Source of the DNA: Scomber scombrus
Lineage: Eukaryota > Chordata > Actinopteri > Scombriformes > Scombridae
Assembly: GCF_963691925.1 (NCBI RefSeq)
Contig: NC_084973.1
Location: forward strand, 20,646,991 to 20,710,990
Direction: 5' to 3'
Length of the DNA: 64,000 nucleotides
Below the pieces are notes generated by a model. It saw nothing but the letters and a program-made list of their open reading frames with translations, did not search any database and was not told where the DNA came from. The first letter of the stretch is position 1; every line of letters begins with the position of its first letter. Made by a program: the position numbers and the translations under genes. Of this stretch, positions 23,451 through 39,214 are shown one piece after another.

Positions 23451-25301
23451 AATGTTATTCACATCCTATCCTTTGTGGTAAATTCTGAAATGTGTTTTGT
23501 ATGCAGGAAAACCTATAAGCATGTGACAAAGAACCACATGAACTGTGCGGCTTCCTTCAAGAATTAGCATTATACTGTGAGCATATATTTTTATATAGGT
23601 CACTTTAGAGAATACCTGCAATGATGACTTGTTGCTGGAATGTTTCTTTATTTCAATAACAGAATTTCCACTGTTTTATTTAACATGTTCATGGAAAGAA
23701 CTTGATGCTTCATGGATTTGTGAAAGGATGCAGTTGCTGCAACTGAAAAGATTTGTTAAACCATATTTATGTCAACAGGAAATGCAGAATTTGCTGAGTT
23801 AGGTCACGTTCATGCTAGAATTTTCGAAACTATCTGCATTTGCAGATTCAGTGTTTACTGGAATGTACAATGTTCATTACATACTTTATTACATACTTCT
23901 TCAGTTTGTATAAATAACTGGTGGTGTTCAGCACATTAATTTAACATCTCTGGGAGTATGGGAGTCTTATGCTGACAAAAAGCAATACAATAAAATACAG
24001 TGTGTATTTATTTGTATATAGATAGAACTACTGTATTGTCCTCAAAATGGCACAGCCCATTATGCGCAACTGCAAAAACAGTCAAAAGCAATCTATTATA
24101 TAAACAAACAACAACTGCACATTACGGCTCATGCCTTCAATACTCAGTGCAGCTGCTGTGGCTTGCCTTTGAACTACCTCAAAAGACAATTCAACATCTT
24201 AAAGCTCCTCTTCTCTCTAATTAAAGTGTCTCTGTATTATAGGGCAGGCACAGAATTCTTACTATTCCACTTTGCCAGTTCTTTGTAAATGGTAGTATCA
24301 GAGCTGGCTTGAAACAGGAGCTGTTCCTTCTGGTCTTGATTACCCTGAAGCTGCCATCTTTAACCCTCTTTTAAGCATGCTAATTAAACAAGAACATAAT
24401 TTACAGCAAAGTCTGGGGCATTCATTGCAGGAGAAGGGAGGGATATGCATAAAATAAACTTGCAACATACATCAAAAGTTTCACAGTTTGATGATATATG
24501 CATTAATCACTTATGTTATAAATATGCTTCCCTGAACCTCTGTTTGATCCCAAGTCAAACCACAAGCAGTAGCCCATGGTTAGTTAGTAATTTATTTAGT
24601 AAGTACCTCAAAACTAAAGAGGAACTATGCAGTTGGTCTAACCTCTTTTTGTTATCAGCTGGACCCCTCCAATGTTGTCTGAGGTCATTTTGAAATAAAT
24701 CCCAGCAGACTCATAAAGTGCGACAGAGCTCATTACACCATCTTACCCCAAATGTCAAACTTTTTTTTTCTCACTAAGGATCATACTGTACCCTGTAATA
24801 ATAGAAGTACCCAGTCATTAAAAATACTTATAAATTGGCCTTAAGATTCTCCCAAACTCTAGATTGTTGCAAAGTAGGTTGGATATACCAAGCAATATTA
24901 GAATTAAAACATACTATAGTAAAAATGAATTTTAAATCCCTAGATTGTTTCCTCCTTACTCCCTGGGTTAACTTCACATCTTGTTCCCTTATACCGATAC
25001 GTGTATGTATCGGCACACTGTACAAAAAATGATACTGTTAATTGTAAACAATTAGGCAGTAATCTAAAGCATTACTACAATTTGCTCGAGGCATCAATTT
25101 TGAGATTCCTATATGGTTGTCAAGTTACTCTTTGTAAATGAAAATGCAGGAGAATGAAGGAACATTAATGAAAGAATGGAAAAACACAGTTGCTCATCCA
25201 TCTTGACATCCAATATGCTTAGATGTCTTGTTTTGACTTTGACACCTTTGGGTCTCTAAAGAGTAAGACAAAAGCATTGTTACACCCCAGACTTCACCAG
25301 C

Positions 25302-25337
25302 GGTGGTAGCAGGTGGTGGAGGTGGTGGTGGGGGGGT
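25302..25337 (+). repeat. GGT-rich tract
   Basis: Irregular GGT/GGA repeats ending in a run of seven G. It gives a poly-glycine stretch in one frame; low-complexity sequence. Confidence 0.85.
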
Positions 25338-26838
25338 GTTCTCCACCTCTCTTTATTGTCCCACCATTGACACAAAAGAAGAGATGTGGGTTAAGATATC
25401 TGGGCCAATACATAACTGTTCGACTGACCTGCTTCCATGTTCAAGTGGTTCTAGATTTGATACAAGCGCTCAATTTGACCTACATCCCTGGATACAAAGG
25501 TGTGCATTTGTGTCACCCAAAATAGATGGAAGCAACAGAGGAAGCAGATTGAATAGAACGAGAAAATACAGCAATGCTGTGCATTTGTATACATCCGGAG
25601 TGTGCAAGGTGAGAGCGAGAGATGGGTGAGTCATTCGGTGGCGCCCAGAAGTTTTTGTATGAACATGTGGAGCGAAACCACTGGGAGAGCAGATTTTAAA
25701 TTGAGACTAGAAACAGTGGTAAAGCTATTAGTCATATGATATCTGATGAGAAGGTAAAAATCGATGCATGATAGAGAGGAGAGAAAATATCACTAGAAGT
25801 GCAATCTGTGAAAGCACCACCACTTTCATACATGTACTTACACTCAAAAACATCCATGGCTTGAAGGTGTAGAAAGTTTGAGTAAATGTCTCAGGTCTGC
25901 AAGTTGTGTGGGTGAGTGTAGGATCTTTGCTCATGTTTTGTGAATTTGCAGGAATTTATGCATGTGTGTTAGCATGGCAGGGAAGGGAAAAGGAAGTGTT
26001 TTAGAGGGAAGTGGATTAACAGCAGGATATAACAGAGGCGCTCTAAACAGCCATCTCATACGCCTGATTGGAGGTGAACAATACACATGTATATGAGAGG
26101 CAAGAGAGAAGTCAGTGATGGATGCTCACAGAAAGGGAAGAAAAAGAAACAGTGAGAGGAAGTGGGAGAGTACTTTAGAAATGCATTGATGGGGACAATT
26201 TCTAAACTACTCTCTTAAATTTGATTTAAAGTATGCTTTAATTCAGTATCAATAATTCAATCATCAATATTGTATGCTGTACAGCTAGAAATGTACATGC
26301 ACATGGTTCTTATTTTTGCACATATTTTTAGGTTAAAAACTAATTTTGCATGGTTTTATTATTTTTTAACTTACAGTTTAAAACTTAATAGCAAACTAGT
26401 GCTTGAAAATCAAAGTTCAGTGAACCTAAACAAGTTAATTACCAGGACATAGTTTTGATTGCCTGTTAGCCCCCAAGGTTAGAAGAACTGAGGTCACACC
26501 AAAGCTAATTAACTGAGAGCAATCTATAGTTTTAGTCATCATTTTTCATTTCTTATATTTAAACATAAAGAAATCACTGAATATGACCATCATGTAGTAC
26601 TAAATTCCCTTAGCATGTTTCTTGTCAGCAGTGCAGATTATTTCCTCAGTATTAATGAACTACATCACAGTTAAAGAGGACCTATAAAGCACAATCAGTT
26701 GAATATATTTGTATTCCTTGAATTCAGACAACTATACAGTCTGAGTGCTGATGCAATGCATGCACCCCCACAAAACACACGTGCACACAACTGTAGAGAA
26801 AGACATTAAAATCATATCAATTAAAAAAATGTAAATTT

Positions 26839-27160
26839 TAGTGCTGCAATGATTAGTTGATCATTTGTAGTCAATTGACTATTTTGATAATCAATTAGTT
26901 TTTTTTGTCATCTTTCAATCAAAAGAAGTCAACATTCTCATGTTCCAGCATCTCAAATTTTAAGATTTGCTGCTTCTGTCATATATGACAGTAAACCAAA
27001 TATATTTGGGTTTTGGACTGTTGGCTGGACAAAACAGGACATTTTAATACATCTTCTTGAGCTGTGGGAAATTATATTGTATATTTTTCACTATTTTCTG
27101 ACAACTCATGGACTAAATGATTAATGGATTAATTGAGAAAAAAAGTTTGCTTGCAGCTTA
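26839..27160 (-). mobile_element. hAT-type MITE of a common percomorph family (decayed)
   Basis: The left end reads TAGTGCTGCAATGATTAG and the right end TTGCAGCTTA, which match as inverted ends (TAG-GCTGCAA). The inside carries the landmarks of a very abundant fish MITE: GATAATCAATTAGTT near the left end, ACAGTAAACCAAATATATTTGGG, GGACAAAACAGGACATTT, TTTTCACTATTTTCTGACA and GGATTAATTGAGAAAA towards the right. About 322 bp, close to full length but with many substitutions. An 8-bp target-site duplication is only partly visible (TAAATTTT against TAATTTAG). Family assignment is from memory of these landmarks; the hAT class is inferred from the ends. Confidence 0.8.
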
Positions 27161-29887
27161 ATTTAGATTGTCCTCTCTTAAAGTAACTGTATTTAACTTA
27201 AATGCCTGTTTGGTGTGACTTACAATTTAAAGTCTCTCCCACACACACAAACACATGCATGTACATGCGTTTGCACAGGTATGTGCACACAGTGATACTA
27301 TTATTATCTGCAACTAATTTCTTTTGGTATTTTTGCAGCAACAAGTTGAGATTAGATTGTGCTTTTTCTTAGAACTAACCGAACCAGATTCTACGTGAGC
27401 TACCTCTCACCTGAATACCACGGATTATCTGTCTGCACTGCACAGGACAGCCAAGACAGCTTGAATGTAGGGCAGCCAGAGACGGAATATGTGCTACTTT
27501 AAGTGGATGGCAGTGCAGTAAATATCCCCTAAGACGCCTCTGTGTTGTTTCCTGTGTACTTTTCTCGGTAGATTTATACTGACTCGGCATGGAAAGGTTT
27601 ATTTTTGGACTCTGTGCCTTTTTAAAGTGACTATTCCCTCTATTTGTAGCATACCGCATCTCGTGGTTTCCATCTCTGGCTATCGTTTCCAAATTAGGAA
27701 CCGTCTAAACCTGTCAGAGCGTACTGGACTCCATGCTGGTCTTGGAATAATCTCATGTGATTGTAGTTATACAGTAGAAGTTGCACAACATGAATGAGAT
27801 AGTGTGTCAAACATCAGTCAGCTAATGTCAAATAATACAATTTCCACAGTTAAACCCTTGTTAAACTATGTACCTGGACAGAACATCTTTGTTCTGTCCA
27901 ATTTGTAGACAGATAGAAACTGCAAGTTATGGCTGCAGGTACTATAAGTCAGAGCTGTGATTGTTGGGTAAATGTAATTTTAAGCAGTTGCAGTTTGCCA
28001 AATAACAGGCTTGGGATGTGGCAGTTATCACCTACTTAACTGTATGACTGTCTGTCTGCATTTCTCCTTGTATAAAGGTTTGGTTGTGTGTTTCAACAAT
28101 GTTCAGATACGATGACTCTGTCATTTACAGATACTCCTTTGAGTGTGTGTCTGTCTTTGACTCAAAGAATAGGAGTTCCTGCAGGGTGGAGATCATTTTG
28201 ACTCAAACAGAAAGTGAAGCATTTTTGAAGGATCATCTGATGAATTTCAATTTACATAGGACAATTATAATTTAGAATCAAAACCCTTAATTTAGGTTGA
28301 CATCTAGTATACCAACCACCCTTGCTTGTCACAATTAAACCATTGAGTGTGTGGTGACAACATGAATAGAAGTTCTGTTCATACTGTCTGGGCAGAGCAG
28401 GCATACATGTGCATGTGAATGGAAATTCAGTAGTGGGTGTGTGTGAACCATCTGTCTGAGGGTGTGTGTGTCTGTGTCCCTGTGTGTATGTATACTTGTG
28501 AACAGTCTGCTTGCGGGTGTGTGTGAATAATAATTGTCAGTTACAGCAGTAGTCTCTATCTGCCAGACACCTATACATTGTCCGGCCCCTGAAATCAAAC
28601 CACACAATGCAAAAAACAAACACAAGACGCATGGGAACATACAGATGCAAACACTTTCCATTCCAGTGCACCAATAAAGATGCTGTTTAAACAATATAAT
28701 TAGTCTGCTTTGTTCTAAATTGGATGTTGAAAAAAAACAACATGGACATGCATGCAGGCATGTGACCACATAGCAGACATACAAAGCCCTGCTGCAAATT
28801 AAATGTGCAAGCCCAAAAACACAATAAGGATGGTTTCATGTTGAATTTCTGTGCCCTCACATTCAAACAACATGCCAAATAGGGACAGAGAAAATCAGTT
28901 TGCAACTTGTAGGGCAGACTGATGGAAGAAAGCAGCTCTAAGCTGCACTGATAAAATGCCCTCAGCTGTCTGCACAGCTAAGGGTGTATTTTAAGAGCTT
29001 GTGCACTCTGGGTGATGTCCTACTGCAACCTCTTTAATAGACTGAAGGAAACCTTATACAATAGTCTTGTTTACAGCTGAGTTCCCTGCACTCTGGAAGA
29101 CTGCAGCATGCTCTATGTATCATGCAGAAAAATGAATCCAGAATTTGTAATACGTTTTTAATTGTGTATATAAAAGACAATTTAATGAACCAAGTTATTA
29201 AGTTGTAGCTGTACAGATTTGGATGTTAAAGAACATGTGGTTTCGGACATGTCGCAACAGTAGAGCTGTCTTCCAGTCTTCCAGAGCCGTTGCAAGCAAT
29301 AGAGTAGATTTGCAAACCTTCTTTTCATTGAATGCAATGTGAGTGCAAAACGGAGTCAAACTTAATGACATTTAGATTGATGCTATCATCTTATTTCTAA
29401 GTATATTGTGACTACGAATGACTACAAAGGCCCCAGTTTTTCTGTTCTTTCCTTTTTTATCTCACTATCACCTTCTGTCTTAGAAGATTAGATGGGGAAC
29501 TTCTGTAAATGGGATTAGTGACCCTTTCCACCTGCCACAGCATTATGGGTAAAAAAGAGCGTCCCTTTAAAGTCAGCAGATCCTCTCTTGCAGTCTTAAA
29601 AATCCATTTCATTAGCTTAGAGGAGCAGCTGACTGTTAAACTGCAGTTGTGTGTGTCAGACACATATATGAGCAAATAGAGATGAATCCTCACTCGACTG
29701 CGTGTGTGACAAAGAGATTACAAGAGGGTGAAACTGAAAAAAGAATATGACATATAATGTGATATTTTATTGGATTGATTTGTATTGCTTATCTCATCAA
29801 GGTCAGAGGTTCAGAGTCACCAACAGAATAGCTTCCTCATGGTGGCAGGGATTCAGTGTTTTCTCAAGTGCTTCTCAATTATTTCAG
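27161..29887. other. Unique sequence; no gene seen
   Basis: Includes a CpG-bearing block at about 27.48-27.73 kb that stands out from its surroundings, a small hairpin at 27875-27900 and GTGTGT-rich DNA around 28.43-28.53 kb. No coding or RNA gene is supported. Confidence 0.45.
27875..27900. repeat. Perfect inverted repeat: 11-bp arms, 4-nt loop
   Basis: TGGACAGAACA at 27875-27885 is exactly complementary to 27890-27900. The loop is TCTT. Confidence 0.95.
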
Positions 29888-29982
29888 CAGGATAAATACT
29901 TTCTGAAAAGAGAGATTGAACCAGTCCTCTGGTTGAAGGATGATCTCTCTGAACACGATCCCACCCTGCTGCTCAAGAAGAG
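29888..29982 (+). other. Candidate internal exon (unproven)
   Basis: A pyrimidine-rich acceptor-like site (CTCAATTATTTCAG) ends at 29887. It is followed by an open frame beginning QDKYFLKREIEPVLW and continuing LKDDLSEHDPTLLLKK, with coding-like codons (GAG, GAA, CTG, AAG). A weak donor-like site AAGAG-GTTGTG follows at 29983. The frame belongs to a 102-codon ORF (29747-30055) whose other parts look non-coding. Protein not recognised. Confidence 0.22.
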
Positions 29983-32771
<2,789 letters not shown>

Positions 32772-34096
32772 CCTACCACCTGCATAGACAAGGGTTGAAA
32801 GCATCCCAGAGAGAAAAAGCCATGAGTCATATGCTTAAATGCTTTGAGGTTCTCTCCCTCTCTCTCAACTATACACCATGTGGTCTGACCATGTTTTAAG
32901 GTGCTGCACTCTACACACTCTGACTCACTCTGCCTCTCTGTCTAAAAAGGTCACGCTGACAGCTCATACCTGCACCAGTTAGGACCGCTTGGCCAGAAAC
33001 TGTCGTAGCTTCTCTTGTAAATGGACCGACCTGTAGTTATTGCTGTAACATGTAGGGAAGAAAGGGGAATCAACAGAGATGTGATGATCATTTTCACAAC
33101 CTGAGATAAGAGATCGAAAGGTCAGCCCTTTTTCAGACAAGATGCTTTAGTGTTTGGTTATCAGTAAAACAAAATCTGACAGCTAAGTCAGTGAAATACT
33201 GCTCACTCATTTTGGGTTTGACTCATTAAAATTGGGTATTTCCTTACACAGTAGTTCTAATACCCTGCACTTGTCATTCTGTGATAATACAGAAACATAA
33301 TATCATTTTTTGTGTGTGTATGACCTGCATATTTGCACATAGTTGCAGATACCATCTACCAGCAGCATGTTGTGATTGGGGAGCTCTGCTGTTGCCTTTG
33401 CTTTTCTAATGTAAATCTAACCACCGTATGCCACCTGTAGTCACGTCCACACACAAAGAAGATTTCAGCATCTGCACTTGCTGTTCACCTTGAGCATCCA
33501 AAAGGCAATGCAAGCACAATCTCGGAATCAACATGATTGCTTCATTATCATCATCATTTGTTGTACTCTGCAAATGTTTTAAGTGAAGGTTTGAAGGTGG
33601 GGAAGTTTAGTTTAGTTTATTAAGTGCTGATATACAGAGCTATAGCAAGATTATAATGTAAAACTACCACCAGCACTAACCTACATATACAAACAACAAA
33701 ACTATTGCAAGGTTATTGAATAAGACAAGGCTAAATAAAAAAAAAGCCCTAGAAAATATAAGACATATATTAAGACATTTGACACTGGGCACCTTGTAAT
33801 GATAACTTAGTGTAGAAGATCCCCATGCAATTATTGTACTACTTTGTAGGTCAAGATTACATTTTGATGTTTGATGGTTTTGTTTTGATTTTACAAAAGT
33901 TTCATTGAATGTTCATTTGCAAAGCTGTTCACACTCTGGCCTCAACACAAATTTGAGATTGCTTATTTAGTAAACTTTCTCCACATGTAGCTGTTTCTTA
34001 CAATATGCAGGGACACATAAGGGGAGTGAAATGCATACTTGCTGAAACAATGATGAATATCACTTGCAGAGTCTCTGTATTGAGCGCCATAGAACA

Positions 34097-34110
34097 GTTG
34101 CCGTGGTGAC
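34097..34110 (+). promoter_or_regulatory. RFX X-box-like site, one mismatch
   Basis: GTTGCC-GT-GGTGAC fits the X-box consensus except for one base in the second half-site (GGTGAC for RGYAAC). Confidence 0.25.
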
Positions 34111-34441
34111 TAAGACCGGCTCATGTTCAGCAGAAGTTCTGTTGCACAGAGTGCCTGCTGCCTCCTCAAAGCACTGAAGGCCAAACTGCTCATCGTTACA
34201 CCACTCGACGCCACTCTCTGTTCTCTTAACTTTTCCCTTCACTGCATTATGTTCTGTCCTTTTCTTATCCTTCCTCTCACCCTGAGTCACTGCTCCTCGG
34301 GGAAATGAGGGGGTAACGGTGAATCATTCCTGGGGGTATGAAAAAGTATAAGTGTGTGTGTGCTTGTGTGCACATGTGTATCTCTGTGTCATTCAGGCGT
34401 GTGGGCTGTGAAACCTGAGTAGTGGGCAGAGAAGAGAGGAA

Positions 34442-34462
34442 CAGCAGCAGCAGCAGCAGCAG
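34442..34462 (+). repeat. (CAG)7 trinucleotide repeat
   Basis: Seven perfect CAG units, with no supported coding frame around them. Confidence 0.95.
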
Positions 34463-37400
34463 CATGATAGAGTTCAGATACCCTTCTCTGTCATTTTTTG
34501 TCCTCCTCTTGCCCTTGGGGAAATACAACAGCTGCACTAGACACAGACCCTCCCCTCTCAACAGACACACAATGCACAAGACTTGAGTCTATAGCGCCTC
34601 ATAAGAAAAGTACCAGGGCCATTAAGGCTAAGTGGTATATGCATGTTACAGGCCAATTTGTAAATATTTTTCTGTGTAAACCAAATGTTATACTGTTGTT
34701 ACAGCTGTCTGATCAGTATTCATGTTTTACCTGACCACTCCTGCTTCAGCCAGTTTGCACCTAGTCAGCGCAGGGTTAATGTATCTTTATGGGGAAGGAC
34801 AGCTGTCTAGTCCCTCTTACACAGCCCAAGGGACGGCACAATTACAATACAGAGACCAACCTCTGACCTGGTGACCCCTCAGCCTGCTACTGATTGACCT
34901 TCTACCTCTCATTGACAGTCCAGCGTGTGGCTTTATAATAGGAGGGAGAGTGAGGTAGAGGCTTACTGTCTGCCACTTCTCCACACTATTAACTGACTGT
35001 ACAGTTCCAACAAGGCATGAAGCAATTAATGACACATTTCAATTAGTGGTCATAAATAACTTGTATTCATGTCTTGTTGTCTGTGCAGTCTCTAGAGCTG
35101 TTTCTCTCTGCTATTTTTTCCCACCCATGTTTAGCTGCTCTATTTCTGTTATGCATTGCACTGTGGAGCAATAGTGTCCATCAGAGAAAAAGACCAGAGT
35201 GATTTTAATGTGCATTTTGGATTTTTTTAAGTATAGCTTTTAAATCTTTGCTGAATATATCTTTCATCTCTGTGGCATTGATCACATTTTTAGCAATTTC
35301 TTTCTGCAATGATGTAGTCATGGTGCACTGCAATCCTCTGGTAACCCTTTAAATAGGCCTCTGTTCTACATCCTAAATAACAGACTGGCCAAATAGAGAA
35401 AAGTCAACTGCAGGCAGTATTACAGAAGAACTGCCAATTCAGAATAGCAATATCACAATGTTCTCTAACCCCAAATCTAATTTGCCATCCCATTTGTTGA
35501 AGCAACATGGCGTCTTACTAAAGTCTTTTTTTGAACATGTGTTACAAGCACATGCCTCACCAAGACAGCCTGTTCTGGAAGGTGGCTATTTTGAGAGTCT
35601 CTCTTTAAATCAGTTATAAAAGAAAGTCATGTGGACTCATAGGGACAAGTAGTATCTTCTCTAGTTTATTCAGCTTCTCAAACACAAGAAGATTGTGGAA
35701 CCTATGCACCTCTAAAGTGTATGTCATCCTTTGTCATCTGCAGACACTCCTTAATCCATTCTGGTCACAATTTGTTATGGTTATTATAATTGTATTGCTG
35801 TTAAAAGGTTTAAATATATTATAACATCTTCCCCTGTCAGCACTTAGGGATATGGAACAAATATAGCTTCTTGGGCACAGAGGAATAGGAAATGTGTTGC
35901 TGGTAATATTTAGTTGTTACAGTAATAGGAAGTGATGAGATGAAAAGAAATGGCTCTGTGCTCTTACTGAAACAAATCATGGCCAGCACACATTAGAGGG
36001 AAGAGAAATACAACCCCACAGTACTTTCTAATAGCTATTGATCTCCTTTTCTGCTCTCTTTGGAGAGCATTAAGTGTGTGTCGGCACAGTCTTTTATTGT
36101 ATTTGCATGTGCATGTTGTTTTATGATTGTGTATGTGCATTGTCAAATTCATAGGTGTATATGCAACCTTTGAGCCCCTTGTGATCTTTTGACAGGCTTG
36201 GCACAGAGCACCATTACAAGGGCCAAAGCAGACACACAGTGTTACTCTACCCTTGTGTTCCATTATCTTCACTCTGGGTCAGAGTGTCCTGCACTATTTT
36301 CTTTGTTCCATTTGTTTACCTCCTCTCTTCTCTCCACCTCTGCTCACCTCTCTCCATCTCTCTCACAAACCTGATGTACTGTATATGGGTTTAGCATGTT
36401 TGTAAATCATGTGCACATGTGTATCTGTTTATTCATCTCTCACTACTGATTAACATGTAAACTGCAAACAGAAATGAAAGCCCACCTATGTCAACTCTTA
36501 GTCAGTAAACACCTCCCACTCTCTATGAGGGGGAGATGAAAGTATCTGCTGCAGGACATGGGGGTTTTTGAACACCACATCACAGTGAGAGTGCACAGCT
36601 TCTTTCCTCATGGGACCTATAGGGACAATATATCTGTAAAAAGTCAAAAGGCATGAAATGATGCTTTACTGTAAAGAGGTACAATGTAGCATGAAAAGGT
36701 CATGGGGGATTGAGTAATATTCATTACTCTATTCTCTATTCCCAGTAAAAGTACCCTCCAAAAAACACCTCTTTTGATTGCAGTTTAGCACCTGTTATAT
36801 ATACAGTAACTGTTCTACGCAGGACCAGACTGTAGTGGTCTGCAAAAAAGAGAAGAGCTTTTAAAAGCAATGATGGGAAATGTTTCGAGCTTCTGACACA
36901 TTATACGGCACAGTCAGACAATACACTGACTACCTTGATGGATTGAAGTTTGAAACCATTGTTTGTTGTTACTGTAAGGCTGAATTCTCTGCAGTGTACA
37001 GTGTGTCTCCAGGTCACATTCCTGGTTTGCATGCACATACTGTAAACAGGTTTGTATTTGGCTGTGTTACATATAAGCGATGTAATGGGAAGAATCCCTT
37101 CACTCTCACACCCCTCCCATCCTGCTGTCCTTCCGCAGTGCTCAGATGCAAAGAAAGATATCTCTGATGTTTCACACCCATGCATAAGTTTATAGGGACT
37201 TTTTGACCTATATCTGCTCACAATTTACATAGACACTCCTGGTTTTACAAAGTAGTTAATGCAAGGGCAGCTTGATACATAAAAGCCATGAGAACTATTT
37301 GAATGTTTGCCCTGAGGATAACTGCTGTTCTGAGCAGTGTTTCACAATGGTACTGACCTTTTTAAGGTTAGATTGGATTTGAGCTTCCTGGTGAGGACTG

Positions 37401-37585
37401 TTCCCAAATGTGCAAAGTCAACAATAAAATTTGAACTTTTGTTAACTAATACATTATGAAAAAGGGGAAAATAAGTATCAGATAATCTTTATCTGCAGGC
37501 TGAAGACAGCCCCAGGTTAAAACATGTAGTAGTTCCAGCTACATTTTTGTTGTGTTGGCATGAAACCAAGGTAGTGAAACAGAGG

Positions 37586-37639
37586 AGAGGGGGCAGTGGG
37601 TTGATGAGGGGCAGTGGTGTTAGAGAGAGGGGGGGGGGG
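37586..37639 (+). repeat. G-rich tract ending in an 11-G run
   Basis: Runs of G5, G3, G4 and G11 within about 55 bp on the plus strand. They could fold as a G-quadruplex, although the last loop is long. Confidence 0.6.
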
Positions 37640-37874
37640 TTGAAACCCTCCAGGACACCCTGTACAAGAGGTTGCCCTTCAGACAGGTTAAGTGATACCA
37701 TATTGTATGTCACTGGAAAGACTAACAGGTTATAGGGGTTATTATATAATAAGACCCACATCGCTACTGGGGATTTAAAGTTGTATTCAGGGAAGACATA
37801 CCTCATGTTGACCTCAGAAACCCAAAGTTTGCCCTTATTGGAGTTGAATTTTTTGCATCCTTACTCAGTTTCAG

Positions 37875-38102
37875 ACGCAGCTGATGCCAACAGTTCCAAA
37901 CATAGGCGAGAATCTTCAGCAGCCAGGCAGTCAGCAGGCCAGTGATGTCACAGCAAGGCATGCCATGGCTCCAGAGTTGGAGTGCATACCAATACCACAT
38001 GACCCCCTCATAAGGCAGACGAGACCCAGCTCTAGAGAACACAGCTACAAAACGCATACTGTTACAGCACGCCATGTTCTCTCAGTTATCCTTCATAGTC
38101 AG
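37875..38102 (+). other. Candidate internal coding exon of 76 codons (unproven)
   Basis: This is the best exon-like block in the window. A strong acceptor-like site (CTTACTCAGTTTCAG) ends at 37874. The frame is open for exactly 76 codons (228 nt, phase 0 at both ends), and a good donor-like site CAG-GTGACA begins at 38103. The peptide starts TQLMPTVPNIGENLQQPG and includes APELECIPIPHDPLIRQTR; it is polar and proline/glutamine-rich, without an obvious domain. The codon mix (CAG, GCC, GAG, ATA, AGG) is not strongly biased. The opposite strand is also open here for 90 codons, which weakens the case. Product not recognised; no neighbouring exon identified. Confidence 0.3.
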
Positions 38103-39214
38103 GTGACAACATGTGACAAGACAGGTCTCTAGTCTCATTTTCACCCCTGACCTTGTCATGTGCTGCAGAGGGCTCGATCAAAGCAGATCTGGCAGGAGTG
38201 GTGTTGTGGAGGGCTGCATTATTTTAAATGCAAAACATGTCACAACGCACTATCAGTCATGTAACATGAGTGCAACTGCCTTGAACAAGCTGTGATGGAT
38301 CATGTTTTGACCCGGACATGATGCATCTATATCACTTTCAGGTAAACATCAAGAGTGAAACATGCAGTCGTATTAGCCAGGAAAGTGTTCTAAACCTCTG
38401 CAGCAGATATGGTAAACCCATTAGAGGCTGATCCATAATTAGCCCATTAAACCAGCCTTGTACACCACTGCAGATTTCTAAAAGACACCAATATAGGCCC
38501 CTGCAGTTCAGAGCTGAGGTGAAATATTAAAAGCCATAACATGAAGTGTGGTATAGTAATGGTAATAGTTTTCCCAGATCAATGATGAAAACATGTCATG
38601 TTCCAGAAAGCACTGTATATGTAGCTCAAGTGCATAGTGATGACCAAGTATCTGCTGACCTCTGCTGGTCAAAGCAGACAAGTTCTCCGGTAGACATCAA
38701 AACCATTCAGCTGCAGCATCCTAAACTGTTCTTTTTGTCAGTCTCCAGTAAAAAACAATCTCCAAATTTGGTGAGCTTTATTTTTCCTGATAAACTGAGT
38801 GTTCCTTTATGGGCTGAGAAAATGTTTCCTCTAATTAAACCAAATAAACCATTTGAAAACACATTTGAGTATCTGAAAAATGCTTTGTCACAAAGCTAAA
38901 ATTAGATTTTTTATTCATAGTTCTAGGTCAGCAATTCAATTTAAGCAAATTTGTGACATTGACCTATTTAACTCCTTTGTACAAAAGATCAGATTTCCTT
39001 GAGTTGTATTCCTTCCATTGAAGCATGCGTTCAGATGACACAGATTTGATCCACTCATCAGATGCTTTACGCAACTCAACTTGCTACCAGTTTCCACCTG
39101 TTATAAATATGGCTGTGCCTCAGGTTTGCAGTATATCATTGCTTACTAAGGATCATTGTGATATTGGGAAACTTTGCATCAGAACTAAGTGAAAGTATAA
39201 AGTCAAACATTTCA
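38103..39214. other. Unique sequence; no gene seen
   Basis: AT-rich DNA with one CTCF-like motif at 38657-38668. A 117-codon plus-strand frame (38546-38899) has no recognisable domain or exon signal. Confidence 0.45.
38657..38668 (-). promoter_or_regulatory. CTCF-like core motif
   Basis: The minus strand reads CCAGCAGAGGTC, matching 11 of 12 positions of the core CCASYAGRKGGC. Only a sequence match; occupancy unknown. Confidence 0.25.

Larger units (their letters stand above)
21428..26838. other. Unique AT-rich sequence; no gene seen
   Basis: 5.4 kb without a supported gene. It holds two strong hairpins (22568-22608 and 23405-23450) and a GGT-rich tract at 25302-25337. Two different plus-strand frames stay open together at 25.3-25.6 kb, which argues that neither is real. 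Confidence 0.5.

Noticed and set aside
25303..25629. 108-codon plus-strand ORF starting with poly-glycine
   Set aside because: It starts in a GGT repeat, and a second frame on the same strand is open over the same bases with equally protein-like residues, so chance is the simplest reading.
28335..28784. 149-codon minus-strand ORF, cysteine- and histidine-rich
   Set aside because: It runs through GTGTGT-rich DNA, has no domain and no splice or promoter context.
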